From positions 82,116,862 to 82,180,861 of the forward strand of contig NC_080584.1 in the NCBI RefSeq assembly GCF_029962835.1: 64,000 nucleotides of DNA, written 5' to 3'. The notes under the pieces were generated by a model, which made no database searches, was not told where the DNA came from, and saw only the letters and a program-made list of their open reading frames with translations. The stretch is from Magnolia sinica. Taxonomy: Eukaryota > Streptophyta > Magnoliopsida > Magnoliales > Magnoliaceae. Of the stretch, positions 32,510-44,164 are shown piece after piece; position 1 is the stretch's first letter; every line of letters starts with the position of its first letter. The position numbers and the translations under genes were made by a program.

Positions 32510-32715
32510 AACTCTACCTAAAGGCCCATAGGAAAAGTCCTAATAGCACCCAGACCTACTTTATCCAGGAAGATCAGCCCTCGGACCTGCATTGGAAGAT
32601 CATTCACATGCTTGATGAGGGAGAAGGACTGGGCTTTGTTCCCTCTTCGGGCCATCCCTCCAATTATATTGTATACTAGTAGGAGTCTAACTTTGATGTT
32701 AGACCTATAGATGAT
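32510..32715 (-). pseudogene. LINE-type RNase H C-terminal fragment
   Basis: The minus strand ends with L-P-M-Q-V-R-G-L-I-F-L-D-K-V-G-L-G-A-I-R and a stop. This is the tail that follows the RNase H (RVT_3) domain in plant non-LTR-type proteins. A closely related tail occurs at 35864-36098 (V-R-G-A-L-V-L-D-N-A-G-L-G-A-I-R). Upstream reverse transcriptase is not visible. It directly adjoins the right CACTA terminus, so the CACTA element may have inserted next to or into it. Confidence 0.55.
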
Positions 32716-33185
32716 CTCAGATATTTTGCACTTAGGTATTATACAAAGGAAGAGATCGATTCTATGGCTAGAAACCACGTTTGAATCTTGTCACAAGTTG
32801 TCTTTGTAGGACAAAAGGAGTTACATCCATCCACTATAAATGAGCTTATAAAACTAAAAGGAACTCAATTAGCATTATAGAGTGACATAAAGGTAGATTT
32901 ATAACTAAGTGAGTCACATGGTTCCTCGATCCCTAGCCCTAATTGGGTTTAAAAGGCCTTGTTCGGGGGCTAACTCATGGCCATGGCCTAAAGGAAGGCA
33001 GTGACCTAATCAAAGGTTTTAAATAGTTTTGAATGTAAGAATTTTTTTTATAGTATACCTTTCATCTATGATGAATCTCATCATTTAAATGATTTTGACC
33101 ATGGGACTAAAAGCAGATTGCCTTACGTCTTGGCCGTACATGGAGGACGCATTTGGTGCTTGCCGGATATCCCAGTCGGTGTTTC
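32716..33185. other. Intergenic, no feature recognised
   Basis: No coding pattern or element end. The last five bases (GTTTC) are the target duplication of the solo LTR that follows. Confidence 0.5.
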
Positions 33186-34313
33186 TGTTGAGGGTTAAAT
33201 ATTGCATATTAGACCATAGTTATTACCAGATTTTACAAACATTATACTATTTAATGCCTTATTTTAATTGTGTTTGTGCTGCAAGGTGAATTTAGGAGCC
33301 TGGACTGAAAAATGGTACTAAAAGCATGAATTTAACGCTCAGAAGTCACCAAGGCAAGGGACGAACCCGAGGGGGCCGAGATCGAAGAATTTACATGCCA
33401 GAGATCCGAGAAAATCAAGCCATTCACATTAAACGAGCCTGAAAATCGTTCAGAATGCAAGATCACAGGGTTCCCACTATCCGTTCGACTCAAAACTCTA
33501 TATCTAGCCTGAGGACCATAAATTAACTGTACACGTCAAATTTCAACCATTAGATCCTCGTGAAAGTATCCTAACAGATAAATCAACCCACATATCAGCG
33601 ATCTGGGGCCCACCTGATCTCTAGATATGCCTCAATTTTGTACTTAACACTTTAAAAGATATGAAAGAACGGATGGACGGAGCAGATGTATCAAGAAATC
33701 ACTGTGGACCACACTTTGAGTAGTGTGCGTATGCATAGCAAACATGCATCGGCTGTGCACTATTAAGCCCAAAGTCTTCCACAAATTCTCAGGAAAGCAC
33801 TAGCAGATGGTCCCGTCCGATTGGGTTTTACTAGTGGGCCCCCACTCATCGTTTAGATCAGTAATCTGGACTTTCCTAGCTTTCCTTTTTGGCCCATACA
33901 CGTGTAAGCACGTGGATCGTTAGAAAACGCAAGATGAACGGCGAGTTGAGTTGGTACGGTGGGCCACGCCATAACCTACCAAAATCATCCCATCCCGATT
34001 GGTTTTTCCCCAAGAATCCAATAGACAGAGTAGATTCTTTCAAAAACATCACTGTGGGGCCCACCGAACATGTCAGTGTGTCTGCGTAAGCTTTACGCAT
34101 GTACCGGGAGATCCAATTTTTCAAGCGGTTGTGGCCCATCACTGGTGATCGGATGGTCGATCTGAACCGTCCATCATGTAGGCCGTCCAAAAACGTCTTA
34201 AGGGACGTTTCTTTAGAAAGATAGCAAGAAAAGTGGCATTTTTTCACATGGTTTCTTGACTGTGTAAGCAAAGTCGGTTCATCCAACTTCAAACCGACCT
34301 TGCTCCCTGTTGA

Positions 34314-34320
34314 TATAAAA
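34314..34320 (+). promoter_or_regulatory. LTR TATA box
   Basis: TATAAAA followed by a purine-rich GGAGACGTGAGAGAGAG. The same arrangement occurs in the other three LTR copies at 41997, 45099 (minus) and 47817. Confidence 0.7.
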
Positions 34321-34485
34321 GGAGACGTGAGAGAGAGCAATCATTCTTTGGGAGCAGCCATGGAGGCACAATCTTGGACGTGTGGAGCGTGGCATCATCT
34401 AAAGTTCTTTCCTTCTTCTTAGTTTTTCTTCTTTTCCTTTTATACTTTCTTTTAAGAGATTTTTAGTTTGATTTTGTCAGGTTAA

Positions 34486-34509
34486 ACCTCTTAGCTAGGG
34501 CTAAGAGGT
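34486..34509 (+). other. Conserved LTR hairpin (copy 1)
   Basis: ACCTCTTAGC-TAGG-GCTAAGAGGT is a perfect 10-base stem with a 4-base loop about 165 bases after the TATA box. It is identical in all four LTR copies in the window while their surroundings differ. Confidence 0.85.
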
Positions 34510-35210
34510 GAAGCTTGTAGTAAGATGGGATGTTTTTTTACATTTTGATTCGTATTTATAAACTCTCATTGAGTCTGGTTTGATTATAAGGAATGCCTTT
34601 AGTTTTTAATGGTTTGTTGTGACTTAAATTGTAATAGATCTGCGATAGCTTTGAGTATTGCTTTTTCATTATTATGATTGTAAAGTTAAGAAGCCCTGTT
34701 GTTCACTATTGTCCCTTGGACATGGTTGGATGATGTAATCCTTCTTAACATTCATATATCTCTCCGATTAGTTGTGGATTGGTTAAATTCTGTTGTTTTC
34801 TTTGTCTCATAGGCATGGTTTTGTGATGGAATCAATTCTAATTCTCATTCTTCTCATCTCTTGAAAACTAGATCAAATGAAGTTCAGATTCGATTTTTAG
34901 TGATATATCTTCTAACTGGATAAAGATGAGACTCTCAATCTAGTTGTGTTTATGAATCAAACATAGATCTCTCAGATCTCTACAAGTGGATCCTTGACAC
35001 CCTAGTTTCCCATCTTTGAATTCTACAAGTTTTAGTTAATTAATTCACCATTATTCTCTTAATTCTCCCTGATTTAGATTACATCTTTGCCTAGTTCTGG
35101 TTCAAGTTACTTTCAGATTACGTACAAGGTTCAGTCCCTGTGGATTCGACCTCGGTCTTACCTAGATTATTACTACATCACAACCCTATACTTGGGGTGT
35201 GAATAGTTTC

Positions 35211-35684
35211 CTGGACTGTGAGGCCCACCTTGATGTATGTGTTGTATATCTGTGCCATGGATCAGTTTTTCCAACTCACTATACAGTGCCCACTAATAAA
35301 GCATATTGATGGCCACAAAAGCTTTAGATTCGGCTGTCATCGGAACTTCCCTCATGTGAATGGACGCATCACGTGGTTGCTATGGCGATGTATTAGTGAA
35401 ATCCACTCCAACCATTAGGTTCTTGATGGTATAATTTAACTGTAAGGACAAAATAACAGGCAAGTTTATGGTTTATGTAGGCCACACCAAGAAAAATGGT
35501 GGGAGAAGGGACGCCTATTGTTTAATTTTTACAAGGCTCACCATGATATTGATGTGTGAGATCTACTTAAACTACTAGCTGCCTCTTAACAATAAAATCA
35601 TGGCACAAAACTTTAGGCCTTTTAAGTGATTTACGTGGGCCATACCAAGTGAAATTATTTGGACGGTGGGTGTTCCCTTCACCT
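35211..35684. repeat. GGCCCAC-type repeat fragments
   Basis: Begins CCTGGACTGTGAGGCCCACCTTGATGTATGTGTTGTATATCTGTGCC and contains three further pieces of the same style (CATCACGTGG, CAAGGCTCACCATGATATTGATGTG, GGGCCATACCAAGTG). Element ends cannot be set. Confidence 0.4.
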
Positions 35685-36098
35685 TTTTTTTTATATATAT
35701 AACAAAGTGGGCACATGCCACAGGTATATCCTTAATCGTCAACAAAATTTACAGCCATTTGGGTGGGTCCCTACAAAAAGACTACGGACCACACATATCA
35801 CATATCCACAAGCTATTCTAGACACTAGGACTGAAGTAAACCTCCGAGAAAACCTCTGTACAATCATTTACAGAACATACGCCCACCAGAAGCTAATGAT
35901 AACGGAGAGGAAGGGAGACCACGAAGAAATATCCCTGATGAAGGGCATCTTATAGCACCAAGCCCCGCATTATCCAACACTAGCGCTCCTCTAACTAACC
36001 TCCGAAGGTGGGAACGACATCTGAATATTTTATCTGGGCATCGGCCGCTTGCCATTCTCGCTAAAGCATCAACCACTAAATCCCCCTCACGAACTTAT
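35685..36098 (-). mobile_element. 5'-truncated LINE with RNase H domain and poly(A) tail
   Basis: The minus strand reads V-R-E-G-D-L-V-V-D-A-L-A-R-M-A-S, matching the R-E-G-N-x-V-A-D-A-L-A motif of plant LINE RNase H, and then V-R-G-A-L-V-L-D-N-A-G-L-G-A-I-R. About 180 bases further on it ends in a poly(A)-like run (T run at 35685-35694 on plus). 5' truncation and an A tail are typical of LINE insertions. Confidence 0.6.
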
Positions 36099-36657
36099 AT
36101 GGCCCAGTTAAATTATTAATGTGGGTGTTTTAAGCCCTATTAGTAAATTCTTATCACACACCTTATGATCGGAGTGGATTTCAAATACACATCAAGTTGG
36201 GCCCACCCCATCCCACGCTAGGGCAGGATCGGGAATGGCTTGGGTCTTTACCAGCAGGTTAGGTGGAAAATAAACATTACAAATAAGCCTTTGGAAGTTT
36301 AATTGGTGGGCATTCACTAACCACTATTTCATGTGGTGTGGTCCACTTGATATTTTGATCTCCTTCGTTTCTAGTATTATGCTGTAAAATGAGCTGAAAA
36401 ACTAGTAAACCGCGTGGATATACAATACACGTATCAATGTGGTCCCCACACGGCCAGGGAAACTCTAAATAACCAGTTATCCGGGTGATACGTAATCGGA
36501 TCCCATGCGCAACACATGCTTGGAATCTCCCAAACTAATTCAGAGTCAGTGTCAGGTTACAGTTGCGATGAATTTGGTGTGGTCCAACGCTGAATTTAGT
36601 GTGTCAGGATACAGTTGCGTTGAATTTAGTAATCTGAGTGTGCGGTGATCCAACGCT
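36099..36657. other. Intergenic with GGCCCAC-type fragments
   Basis: Contains CATCAAGTTGGGCCCACCC (about 36190) and TTCATGTGGTGTGGTCCACTTGATATTTTGATC (about 36328). A phrase, TGTCAGG[TA]TACAGTTGCG with a following GAATTT, occurs twice near 36552 and 36605. Confidence 0.4.
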
Positions 36658-36965
36658 GTCAGGCCCACCGTGATATATTTGTTTTATATCCACACCGTCC
36701 ATTTATCTTTTCATTTCATTTTAGAGCATGAACCCAAAAACGTACTGACCTGGATGAAGTGAGAAAACAAATATCAGCTTGATCCAAGTTGTGCCCCCAA
36801 GAAGTTTTTAACGGTGAAATTTCAATCACCATTGTTTCCTGTAGTGTGGTCCACTTGAGCATTTGATCTACATAATATTTTCGTTTATTCCATGAAATTA
36901 GTTTTAAAAATGGATGGACAGCATAGATAAAACAAATACATAACGTTGGCCCACGTAACCACCCA
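36658..36965. mobile_element. Foldback GGCCCAC-type MITE, ~300 bp
   Basis: The left GGCCCACCGTGATATATTTGTTTTATATCCACACCGTCCATTTAT ... CATTTTAGAGCATGA is matched in reverse by the right TCCATGAAATTAGTTTTAAAAATGGATGGACAGCATAGATAAAACAAATACATAACGTTGGCCC. The centre has TTTCCTGTAGTGTGGTCCACTTGAG. The outer CCAATCCGCTCC near 36965 resembles the 13381-13611 terminus. Confidence 0.6.
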
Positions 36966-37168
36966 ATCCGCTCCGTGGAAATTACTGTGTTATTCGTGCG
37001 TGAGTATACGCATCAAAAAACCGATGGAATCTCGTATGATGGTAGCCCAGACGAGTGGACGTGAAACTTGGGTTGGCTCGACACGAAAACGACTGACCCA
37101 AGCACGAGTTTGACTCATGTCCGGTTGACGTTGAAATGTTCTGGGACAGTCCTCTACCAACCGTTGGT

Positions 37169-37650
37169 TTGGGGACGCGGTTTGGCTGGTGACGCTGGTC
37201 GGTGCTCTGTGGCTCCTACAGTGATGTATGTGTTTTATCCACACGGTTCATTCATTTTTAAAGATCATTTTATGCTTCGATCCCAAAAATAAGTAAAATC
37301 TAAATCTCATATGGACCACACCATTGGAAAACAGTATAGATTGAATGCCCACCGTTCAAAAGCTCCTAGGGCTGAGTGTAGTGTTTATTTGACATACAAC
37401 CTGTTGATTAGGTCATACGACCTGGATGAAGGGGGGAAATAAATACCATCTTGTTTCAAAACTTTTGTAGCCACCGAGAAGTTATTAATGGTGGAAGTTT
37501 AATCAACACTATACAGTCCACTTGAGATTTTGATCTGGCTCATTTTCATGCTCATGACATAAAATGATATGGAAAAAATGGGTGGATGGCATGATGAAAC
37601 ACATTCATCATGATGGGCCCACGGAGACCACGATTTGACGCTTGATTTTT
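37169..37650. mobile_element. GGCCCAC-type MITE, ~480 bp
   Basis: The left GGGGACGCGGTTTGGCTGGTGACGCTGGTCGGTGCTCTGTGG ... CAGTGATGTATGTGTTTTATCCACACGG resembles the 13381-13611 MITE arm. The right half is AAATGGGTGGATGGCATGATGAAACACATTCATCATGATGGGCCCACGGAGACC. The interior contains two more copies of the centre (ATATGGACCACACC and ACAGTCCACTTGAGATTTTG). Confidence 0.5.
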
Positions 37651-37669
37651 TTGGCACCAAAAACAACGA

Positions 37670-37975
37670 TGCTGCGAAATATATGTAGGGCCATGAAGAT
37701 ATATGTAGCCTATCCACACCGTCCATCCATTATCCCATCTTAAATTAAGGCATCATCCTAAAAGATGAGAAAGATCCAAAGATCAAGTGAGCCACACCAA
37801 AGGATTTAGGAAATCAAATATCTACTTTTAAAAACTTTTTGGAACCACTGTTTGCTTTTGTGTGAGTTGGATTAGCCTCATTTTTTGGCTCATGCCTCAA
37901 TGTTATTCTATAATGGATGAATGGCAAAGATATATTATATATATCACAGTGGGGCCCACAAATTTAAATCAGTCC
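37670..37975. repeat. GGCCCAC-type inverted element, decayed
   Basis: Left GATATATGTAGCCTATCCACACCGTCCATCCATTA faces right ATAATGGATGAATGGCAAAGATATATTATATATATCACAGTGGGGCCCAC. Ends not resolved. Confidence 0.5.
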
Positions 37976-38195
37976 AGTTGGACCGGTTTCTCAAGCAGAA
38001 ATACATATGAATTTTCAAACAGGAAGATGTAAGAGTAAACATTACTTATCCCAATCCATTATAATAATAAAAGGCTATCAATATTAATCATTACTTATCA
38101 AAATCCAATATAATAAGAAAAGGCCACTAATATTTTCATACAGGATGTAAAAAATCATTACTCACACCTGCCCCACGCGGCAGACTTTCACGCAC

Positions 38196-38334
38196 TTTTT
38201 TTTAATTTTTTTTTTTACACACGCACACGCCCCGCACACTCATGGTAGTGGAATTTCACCACCTATGGATACTTGAACCCTTGACTGGGTGTTGAAACTC
38301 CCGAGAGTCTACCACCCGAGCAAGAGTAAGGATC
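38196..38334 (-). mobile_element. tRNA-derived SINE, copy 2
   Basis: The minus-strand head begins near 38334. Box A-like GGGTGGTAGACTCTCGG is at 38301-38317 and box B-like GGTTCAAGTATCC at 38267-38279, spaced as in a tRNA. The body is GGTGAAATTCCACTACCATGAGTGTGCGGGGCGTGTGCGTGTGT and the tail is A-rich (T run at 38196-38216 on plus). It is the best-preserved of three related copies here. Confidence 0.75.
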
Positions 38335-38390
38335 AAACTTTCAGGCACTTGCATCGTACGGATGAATTCCACCGCAGTCCTTATTTAAAC

Positions 38391-38466
38391 CCATGGGTGG
38401 AATTCATGGCCATGACCTTGCGTTGAAACTCTCATGAGCCTACCACCTAAGCATGACTAAGGACCC
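38391..38466 (-). mobile_element. tRNA-derived SINE, copy 3 (head only)
   Basis: The minus strand reads GGGTCCTTAGTCATGCTTAG then GTGGTAGGCTCATGAGAGTTTCAACGCAAGGTCATGG. It matches the heads of copies 1 and 2, but box B is decayed and the body is missing. Confidence 0.55.
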
Positions 38467-38694
38467 AACGTATTATCATGCAAACCTCACCTTACATGCT
38501 AACCAACATACATGTTATAAATGAAAATATAGCCTATAGGAGATTAGAATTGATACAAGTTTAACTTGCATTATCAAGAGGCCACCAATATTTTTAATCC
38601 TGTTCATATCTCAGGATACTTGATGAATGATGTGTATCCCTAACACATGACTTGTTCAAGATGACTCCACCCCTTCACGCCACGGGTTGTTCGG

Positions 38695-39215
38695 ACACGT
38701 ACTTCCTGTTAACATTAAGTTCCTGTCAAATGCTGGGTGGGGCACACTGAAATGTATGCGAGAAATCCATTCCGTCCATCCGTTTTTTGTGAGCTCATTT
38801 TAGGAGGTGTGGCAAAAAATGAGGTGAGTACAAAACTCAAGTGGGTCACACTTGAGGGAAAATAGGAAAAGAAATTCCAACCGTTGAAACCTTTCTGGGT
38901 TCCACCTTGATGTTTATATGCTATCTAAACCCTTTATAAGGTCAAGTGAAAACATCAAAAATATAGCTTCATACAAAAATTTTATGACTATAAGAATGTT
39001 TCAACAGTGCTCACTAAATGCCTACAGTTTCCTCTCATGTGGCCCACTTAAATGTTGGATACACCTCAATTTTTTATCACACGTTCTAAAATGATCTCTC
39101 AAAATGGATGGATGGAGTGGATTTCTCATATACATTGAAGTAGGCCCCATCCAACATCATTATGCAAGAACTTCCTGCGCAAGGCTTTCACAGGAAATCC
39201 GCGTCCGGGGTTGTT
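38695..39215. mobile_element. MITE with ACTTCCTG/CAGGAAGT ends, ~0.5 kb
   Basis: Left ACTTCCTGTTAACATTAAGTTCCTGTCA ... GGTGGGGCACACTGAAATGTATGCGAGAAATCC is echoed in reverse by right GGATTTCTCATATACATTGAAGTAGGCCCCATCC ... AAGAACTTCCTGCGCAAGGCTTTCACAGGAAATCC. The interior holds several GTCCATCCG / GGATGGATGG inverted pairs. Confidence 0.55.
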
Positions 39216-39299
39216 CATTGAATGTTCAGGAGTCAGGACTCTTCTAGAAATGCAAGAATAGTCAACAATCTTTTTACGCGGACTAGACAACATCCAATC

Positions 39300-39612
39300 T
39301 TTGTGGGCCCACCAAGTTGTATATCATATCATTCATTCTACTTATTTAATTTCGTTTGTCTATGCGTGGTGCTATAAGCTCTCCTTTTACACGGTCTAGA
39401 CAACATCCAAGCTTTGTGGGCCCACCAAGTTGTATATCAGATCATTCATTGTACTTATTTAATTTCGTTTATCTATGCATGGTGATATAAACTTTCATTA
39501 GGTATGTATCTTACTTAATCATATTATTTGATGGTTAAATATTTCATTTAAACCATCAATCCAAGTTGTATATCATATCATTCATTCTACTTATTTAATT
39601 TCGTTTGGCTAT
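39300..39612. repeat. Threefold direct repeat of a ~47-base block
   Basis: CCAAGTTGTATATCATATCATTCATTCTACTTATTTAATTTCGTTT occurs near 39311, 39426 (three changes) and 39562. The first two are part of a ~115-base tandem unit that includes TAGACAACATCCAA[TG]CTTTGTGGGCC. Confidence 0.8.
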
Positions 39613-40782
39613 GCTAGGTTACTAGTTGTGGGTGTTATTTCAATTCAATCCAACCCAACCAACATGGCCCGACCATAACCTTGATATACGGTTGAGTATT
39701 CAACACCTAACCTGAGCCACATTTCAATGGGGTTGAGATTTTAATACATACCATTCGGTTGGGTTGGGCTTAAGGTCGAATCCACTACCAGTATTGATGG
39801 TCTTGACAATAGAATATCGGATTATCTAATATATGGATTAAATAGGCCATTAACACGAGCAATTATTTAGAACCATTAGTAGTCCATGATTGGTCAACAG
39901 ATATATGGATTAAATTGGTGATTGGACCTATTTTTTTTGTAAATGATCTGGACTGTCCATATTAAATGTCATTGATCAAATTGGTATTTCTCACAATTGT
40001 ATTATGTTTGCATGGTGACCATGAAATGAACGGTCTACCTCAATGTATTGAACTGTTCAAGTGTCACAATACAACTAGGACCACTGACTTGGAGTTCTCT
40101 TAGATAAAGATAAAAAAGACAAGAAAGAAGAAAACCAAAAGAGAATACAAAACCTAATAAAGCAACCGTAGACCGGAAGGTTAAAACATCTTGATTTGAT
40201 TCTTTTGAGTTTTGAGTTAGCACAATGCAGATAATGGTTTCGAGTGAGAAAAGAGTACGGCTGGAAATTCACATGGTCTTTTTTAGAAGATGTCAAGATA
40301 AGAGAAGATGGGACCCACTCAACAAACTTTACACTTGATTTATTTGGTTAGCCACGATGAATGCATACTGGTTCATTCCAATCAACCACAGACTGAGGCC
40401 TTACAGCACTTTGAAGACCTCAGCATTCGGAAAATCATGCCTAAAACCTCCAAATTCCCAAGGCGTTTCTGGAATGCCCATTGATCTTGGTGAGACACGA
40501 TGAATGGAAGTTGCGCACCATGGCGGGCCTTGCACACCCATATTGTTGGTGTCACATCTCAATTTTTTCCCATGTGGTGTCCAATTTAGCTGTCGGATGG
40601 ACATGATTTTTGTACCTAAGGATGGACAAACTAAATATTATATAATATTGTGTGTTCGCCATCCAACCCTGCATCAAGCGAGTCTACCACCACAAGATGC
40701 CCCCCTAAACTAGAATATGTTTGCGCAAGATGACCAATCTAGCAACATTGGATTCGATGATGTAGATCAGGCCATGTGGCTG
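39613..40782. other. Intergenic, GGTTGGGTTGGG-rich then featureless
   Basis: 39640-39780 has facing CAATCCAACCCAACC and GGTTGGGTTGGGC, resembling a small hAT-type MITE with ambiguous ends. No coding region recognised further right; short open frames at 40035-40713 have no family pattern. Confidence 0.4.
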
Positions 40783-42894
40783 TGTTGAGGGTTGAATATT
40801 GCATATTAGACTCCAGTTCTTACCTGATTTTACAAACATAATACTGTTTAATGCTCTATTTTAATCATGTTTGTGTTGCAAGGTGAATTTAGGAGTCTAG
40901 AATGAAAAGTGTGCTAAAAGCATGAATTTAATACTCCGAAGTCACCAAGGCAAGGGACGGACCCCAGGGGACCGAGATTGAAGAATTTACATGCCAGACA
41001 TCCGAGAAAATCACGCCACTCACGTTAAACGGACCTGAAAGTCGCCCTGAATGCATGATCATAGGGTTCTCACTATCTGTTTGGCTCGAAACTTTATATC
41101 TGGCCTGAGGACCATAAATTAACTGTAATCTCGAATTTAAGCTATTGGATCCCTGTGAAAGTGGCTCAACGGACAGATCAGACCATAAAACATTGCTTTT
41201 AGGCCCACCTGATATCTGGATATGCTTCAAACTTGGTCTTGACCCCTTAAATTAGCTGTAAGAAAGGATAGATGGATTAGATTTCTTATAAACATCAATA
41301 TGAACCCCACTTCATGTGGCTGGTGTACACAGCAGGTGTATGCCCGCTGTGCACCGGACCAGTTTAGCTGGTCAAGCTCAGTTTGACCAAGCCTCCTTCC
41401 TAAAAACGGAACTTCCGTTTTCCTTTCTCCAGCGTTCACATAGGGACCTGTGGATGATCGTTGTGGGCCACCATGGTGGTCTAGATGATTAATCTGGACC
41501 GTACATTAGAATCACACGGAATATATTACCAAGGACTAGGTGACGAAATTTCAAGAAATAGTGAGAATGAGATCCCAGCTGTTCAAACATAGGACGGACG
41601 ACAGCGAGAAAAATCTTGTGGACCACACCAAAACCAATCCAAAACAGCCCATAATCGATTGGTTTTTCGAGGGGAATCCAATGGACGGAATGGATTTCTC
41701 CGCCAGCATCAATCAGGGGCCCCACAGCTAATGCAAAACCGATTTTACGCACGTGTTACGCAGAGACTGAGCGTCCAGACGGCGTTGCTCGCTGTGGGCC
41801 AGTTATATGGTCAAGGGAAAGGTCGGATCGATGATCGAGACAGTTCAAAGTCTCGAGAAGGAGGTCACACATCTTCCTATGGTGTTAGAATGGGAGGATT
41901 AGATGATCCCTGTCCCGAAAATCCACGTCAAACGCAACTCATCATGCATTTTCTGCTGCTGTTGCTGCGCATGTTTTCACCACCGACTCCAAGGTCTATA
42001 AAAGAGAGAGAGAATGGGACGTGAGGGGCATCCTATCTTGGGACCATGCACAAAGGAGAGAGAGAGGGCTAGTTGGCTTAGTTTTTTTTTTCCCTTTTTC
42101 TTTGTTTTCTTTCTTCTTTTCCTTTGATTTTGTTTAGAGATCTTTAGCGTCATCATGTCTGGGATGAGCTAAACCTCTTAGCTAGGGCTAAGAGGTGAAG
42201 CTTGTAACATGATGGGAGAGTTTCTATGGTTTTGATTCATACGCTAAACCAACTTTGATTTTAGTTTGATTATAAGGAATGCTTTCAGTTTTTAATGATT
42301 TGTTGTGACTTAAATTACAATGGATCTGCGATAGGTGAGAGCATGTTCTTTGCATTTGTGTGATTATGAAATTAGGAATCTTGTTGTTCACCATCGTCTC
42401 CTGGGCATGGTTGGATGATAGAATCCTTCCTAACGTTCAAAGTTCCCTTAGATTGGATGTGGATTGGCTAAATTCTGTTGTTTGTTTTGTCTCATGGGTA
42501 GCATGGTTTTGTGATGGAATCAATTATAATTCTCATACCTATCTTCTATTTGATAACTAGATCAAAAGGAAGTTCATATTTGCGTTTTAATGGTTTATCT
42601 TCCAACTAGATGAAGATAGGACTCTAAATCCAGTTGTATTCTTGAATCAAGCGTAGATTTCCCTGATCTCTACAAGTGGATCCTGGCACCCTAGTTTCCT
42701 ACCCTTAAATTTTACAGATTTTAGTTAAAGTGTTTCACAATTATCCTCTTAATTCTCCTGATTTAGATTACATCTTAGTCTAGTTTTAGTTCGAGTTATT
42801 TTCAGATTACGTGCAAGGTTTAGTCCCTGTGGATTCGACCTCAGTCTTACCAAGATTATTACTACATCACAACCCTATACTTGGGGTGTGAACA
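40783..42894 (+). mobile_element. Solo LTR of the Athila/Tat-like gypsy family, second copy
   Basis: Starts TGTTGAGGGTTGAATATTGC and ends CTATACTTGGGGTGTGAACA. Flanking pentamers GGCTG and GGCAG match in 4 of 5 positions. It aligns with 33186-35205 and 46245-48653 throughout. TATA box at 41997-42003 and the conserved hairpin at 42173-42196. No internal domain follows. Confidence 0.88.
42173..42196 (+). other. Conserved LTR hairpin (copy 2)
   Basis: Same 24-base ACCTCTTAGC-TAGG-GCTAAGAGGT hairpin as at 34486. Confidence 0.85.
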
Positions 42895-44164
42895 GGCAGG
42901 CATGAGATCTTCGTGTCATATGCTAGATGTATGAAGGTCAGCTCATCAATGATCAGGCTTCTAAGAATCATTTCGATTGAATAACTTGTGAATAAGAACA
43001 AGGAACTATTAAGCGGTGTCAACATTGAAGTAAGATCAATAACTAACTACTTTGATAAGGATGCATTCAATGAAGGTAAAGCACGAACGGCAAAAATCAA
43101 CCATCACTTTATAGTTTGTGAGATATGACATTGCCACATAGCAATGGTTATTCTCACTATGCCATTGAAAAATCTATTAATAGCAAATGAACGTATCAAA
43201 TCAAATAATCAAAGCATAAAAAAATTAATAATAATGATAATAAAACTTTTAAACTTCAACACAACATTATTATACAATCCCCTGGGACACTTATCATCTT
43301 CACTATTGATCATCAACATAAACCCCTTAGCATCTAACAGTAGTTTTGTTTGTCTTTGCCTTATGCATGACCGACTTATTTATAGCTAGTAGATGTAATT
43401 CCATTTCATCAGTGCTTGTGTACGGGATTTGAAGGAGAATCTAAGTCTTAAGAATCGTTCGCCTATGCTTATGAGCTGGGTCGACAACAATTTGTAAGAC
43501 CGGCATTACCTATCTCTTACTTATTAACGCAGTGCTCGGTTAAGTGCACCTTGCTGCTCAGTTAAGCACCCCGTTGCTCTCAATCGGGATGATGATTCTT
43601 AACAGTGGTAGGTCTTATTATTTTCGATCTCAAGCTCTGTTGTTAATTTCTATATTCGAATAGCACTTGCAACACTTTTAAAAGTCCTTCATTTTCAAGG
43701 CAAAAAGTGTCTACTGCTGGAAAAGTTCCACCCTCTGCAAGTCATCTGATAGCTCCCTTGACAGTTGGAAGAATAGATAGTTGGTCTACCACTGCTTAAT
43801 TCAGTTGCTCTATCTAGATGATAGGGGTCATAGGTGTTGGGTTTGAATCAGCCCACAATAAGTTCTGGCATGCCCATAAAGTGCACACGTGTACCATATG
43901 GCCGAATTCTAGCCCAACACTAGTTTGGCACTCCCGATCGAACTAGTGTGTAACTGTTAATCGAACTATATAAGAATGTGAGTAGACAATTCACTAAAAA
44001 CAATGGTAACATTGGTGACAATAAACGATATTAAGACCCAAAAAGATTTTTGATGTAGGCCAACCCAAAACTTCTAGATCACTCACCTTCGGCTATCCCG
44101 GAGATAGGATCGTCATCATATGCTAAGTCCCTGGAGCATCTAATTGTGGCTCTAGGTAGCATGC
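42895..44164. other. Intergenic, no feature recognised
   Basis: Low-copy-looking sequence between two LTRs. The open frame at 43144-43389 has no family pattern. A short duplicate GCTC[GA]GTTAAG[TC][GA]CACC occurs near 43535 and 43557. Confidence 0.45.

Larger units (their letters stand above)
33186..35205 (+). mobile_element. Solo LTR of the Athila/Tat-like gypsy family
   Basis: Runs from TGTTGAGGGTTAAATATTGC to CTATACTTGGGGTGTGAATA. The final CA is mutated to TA. It is flanked by a perfect 5-bp target duplication GTTTC (33181-33185 and 35206-35210), with no internal element between. It aligns along its length with the LTR at 46245-48653. This is the product expected from recombination between the two LTRs of a complete element. 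Confidence 0.92.
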
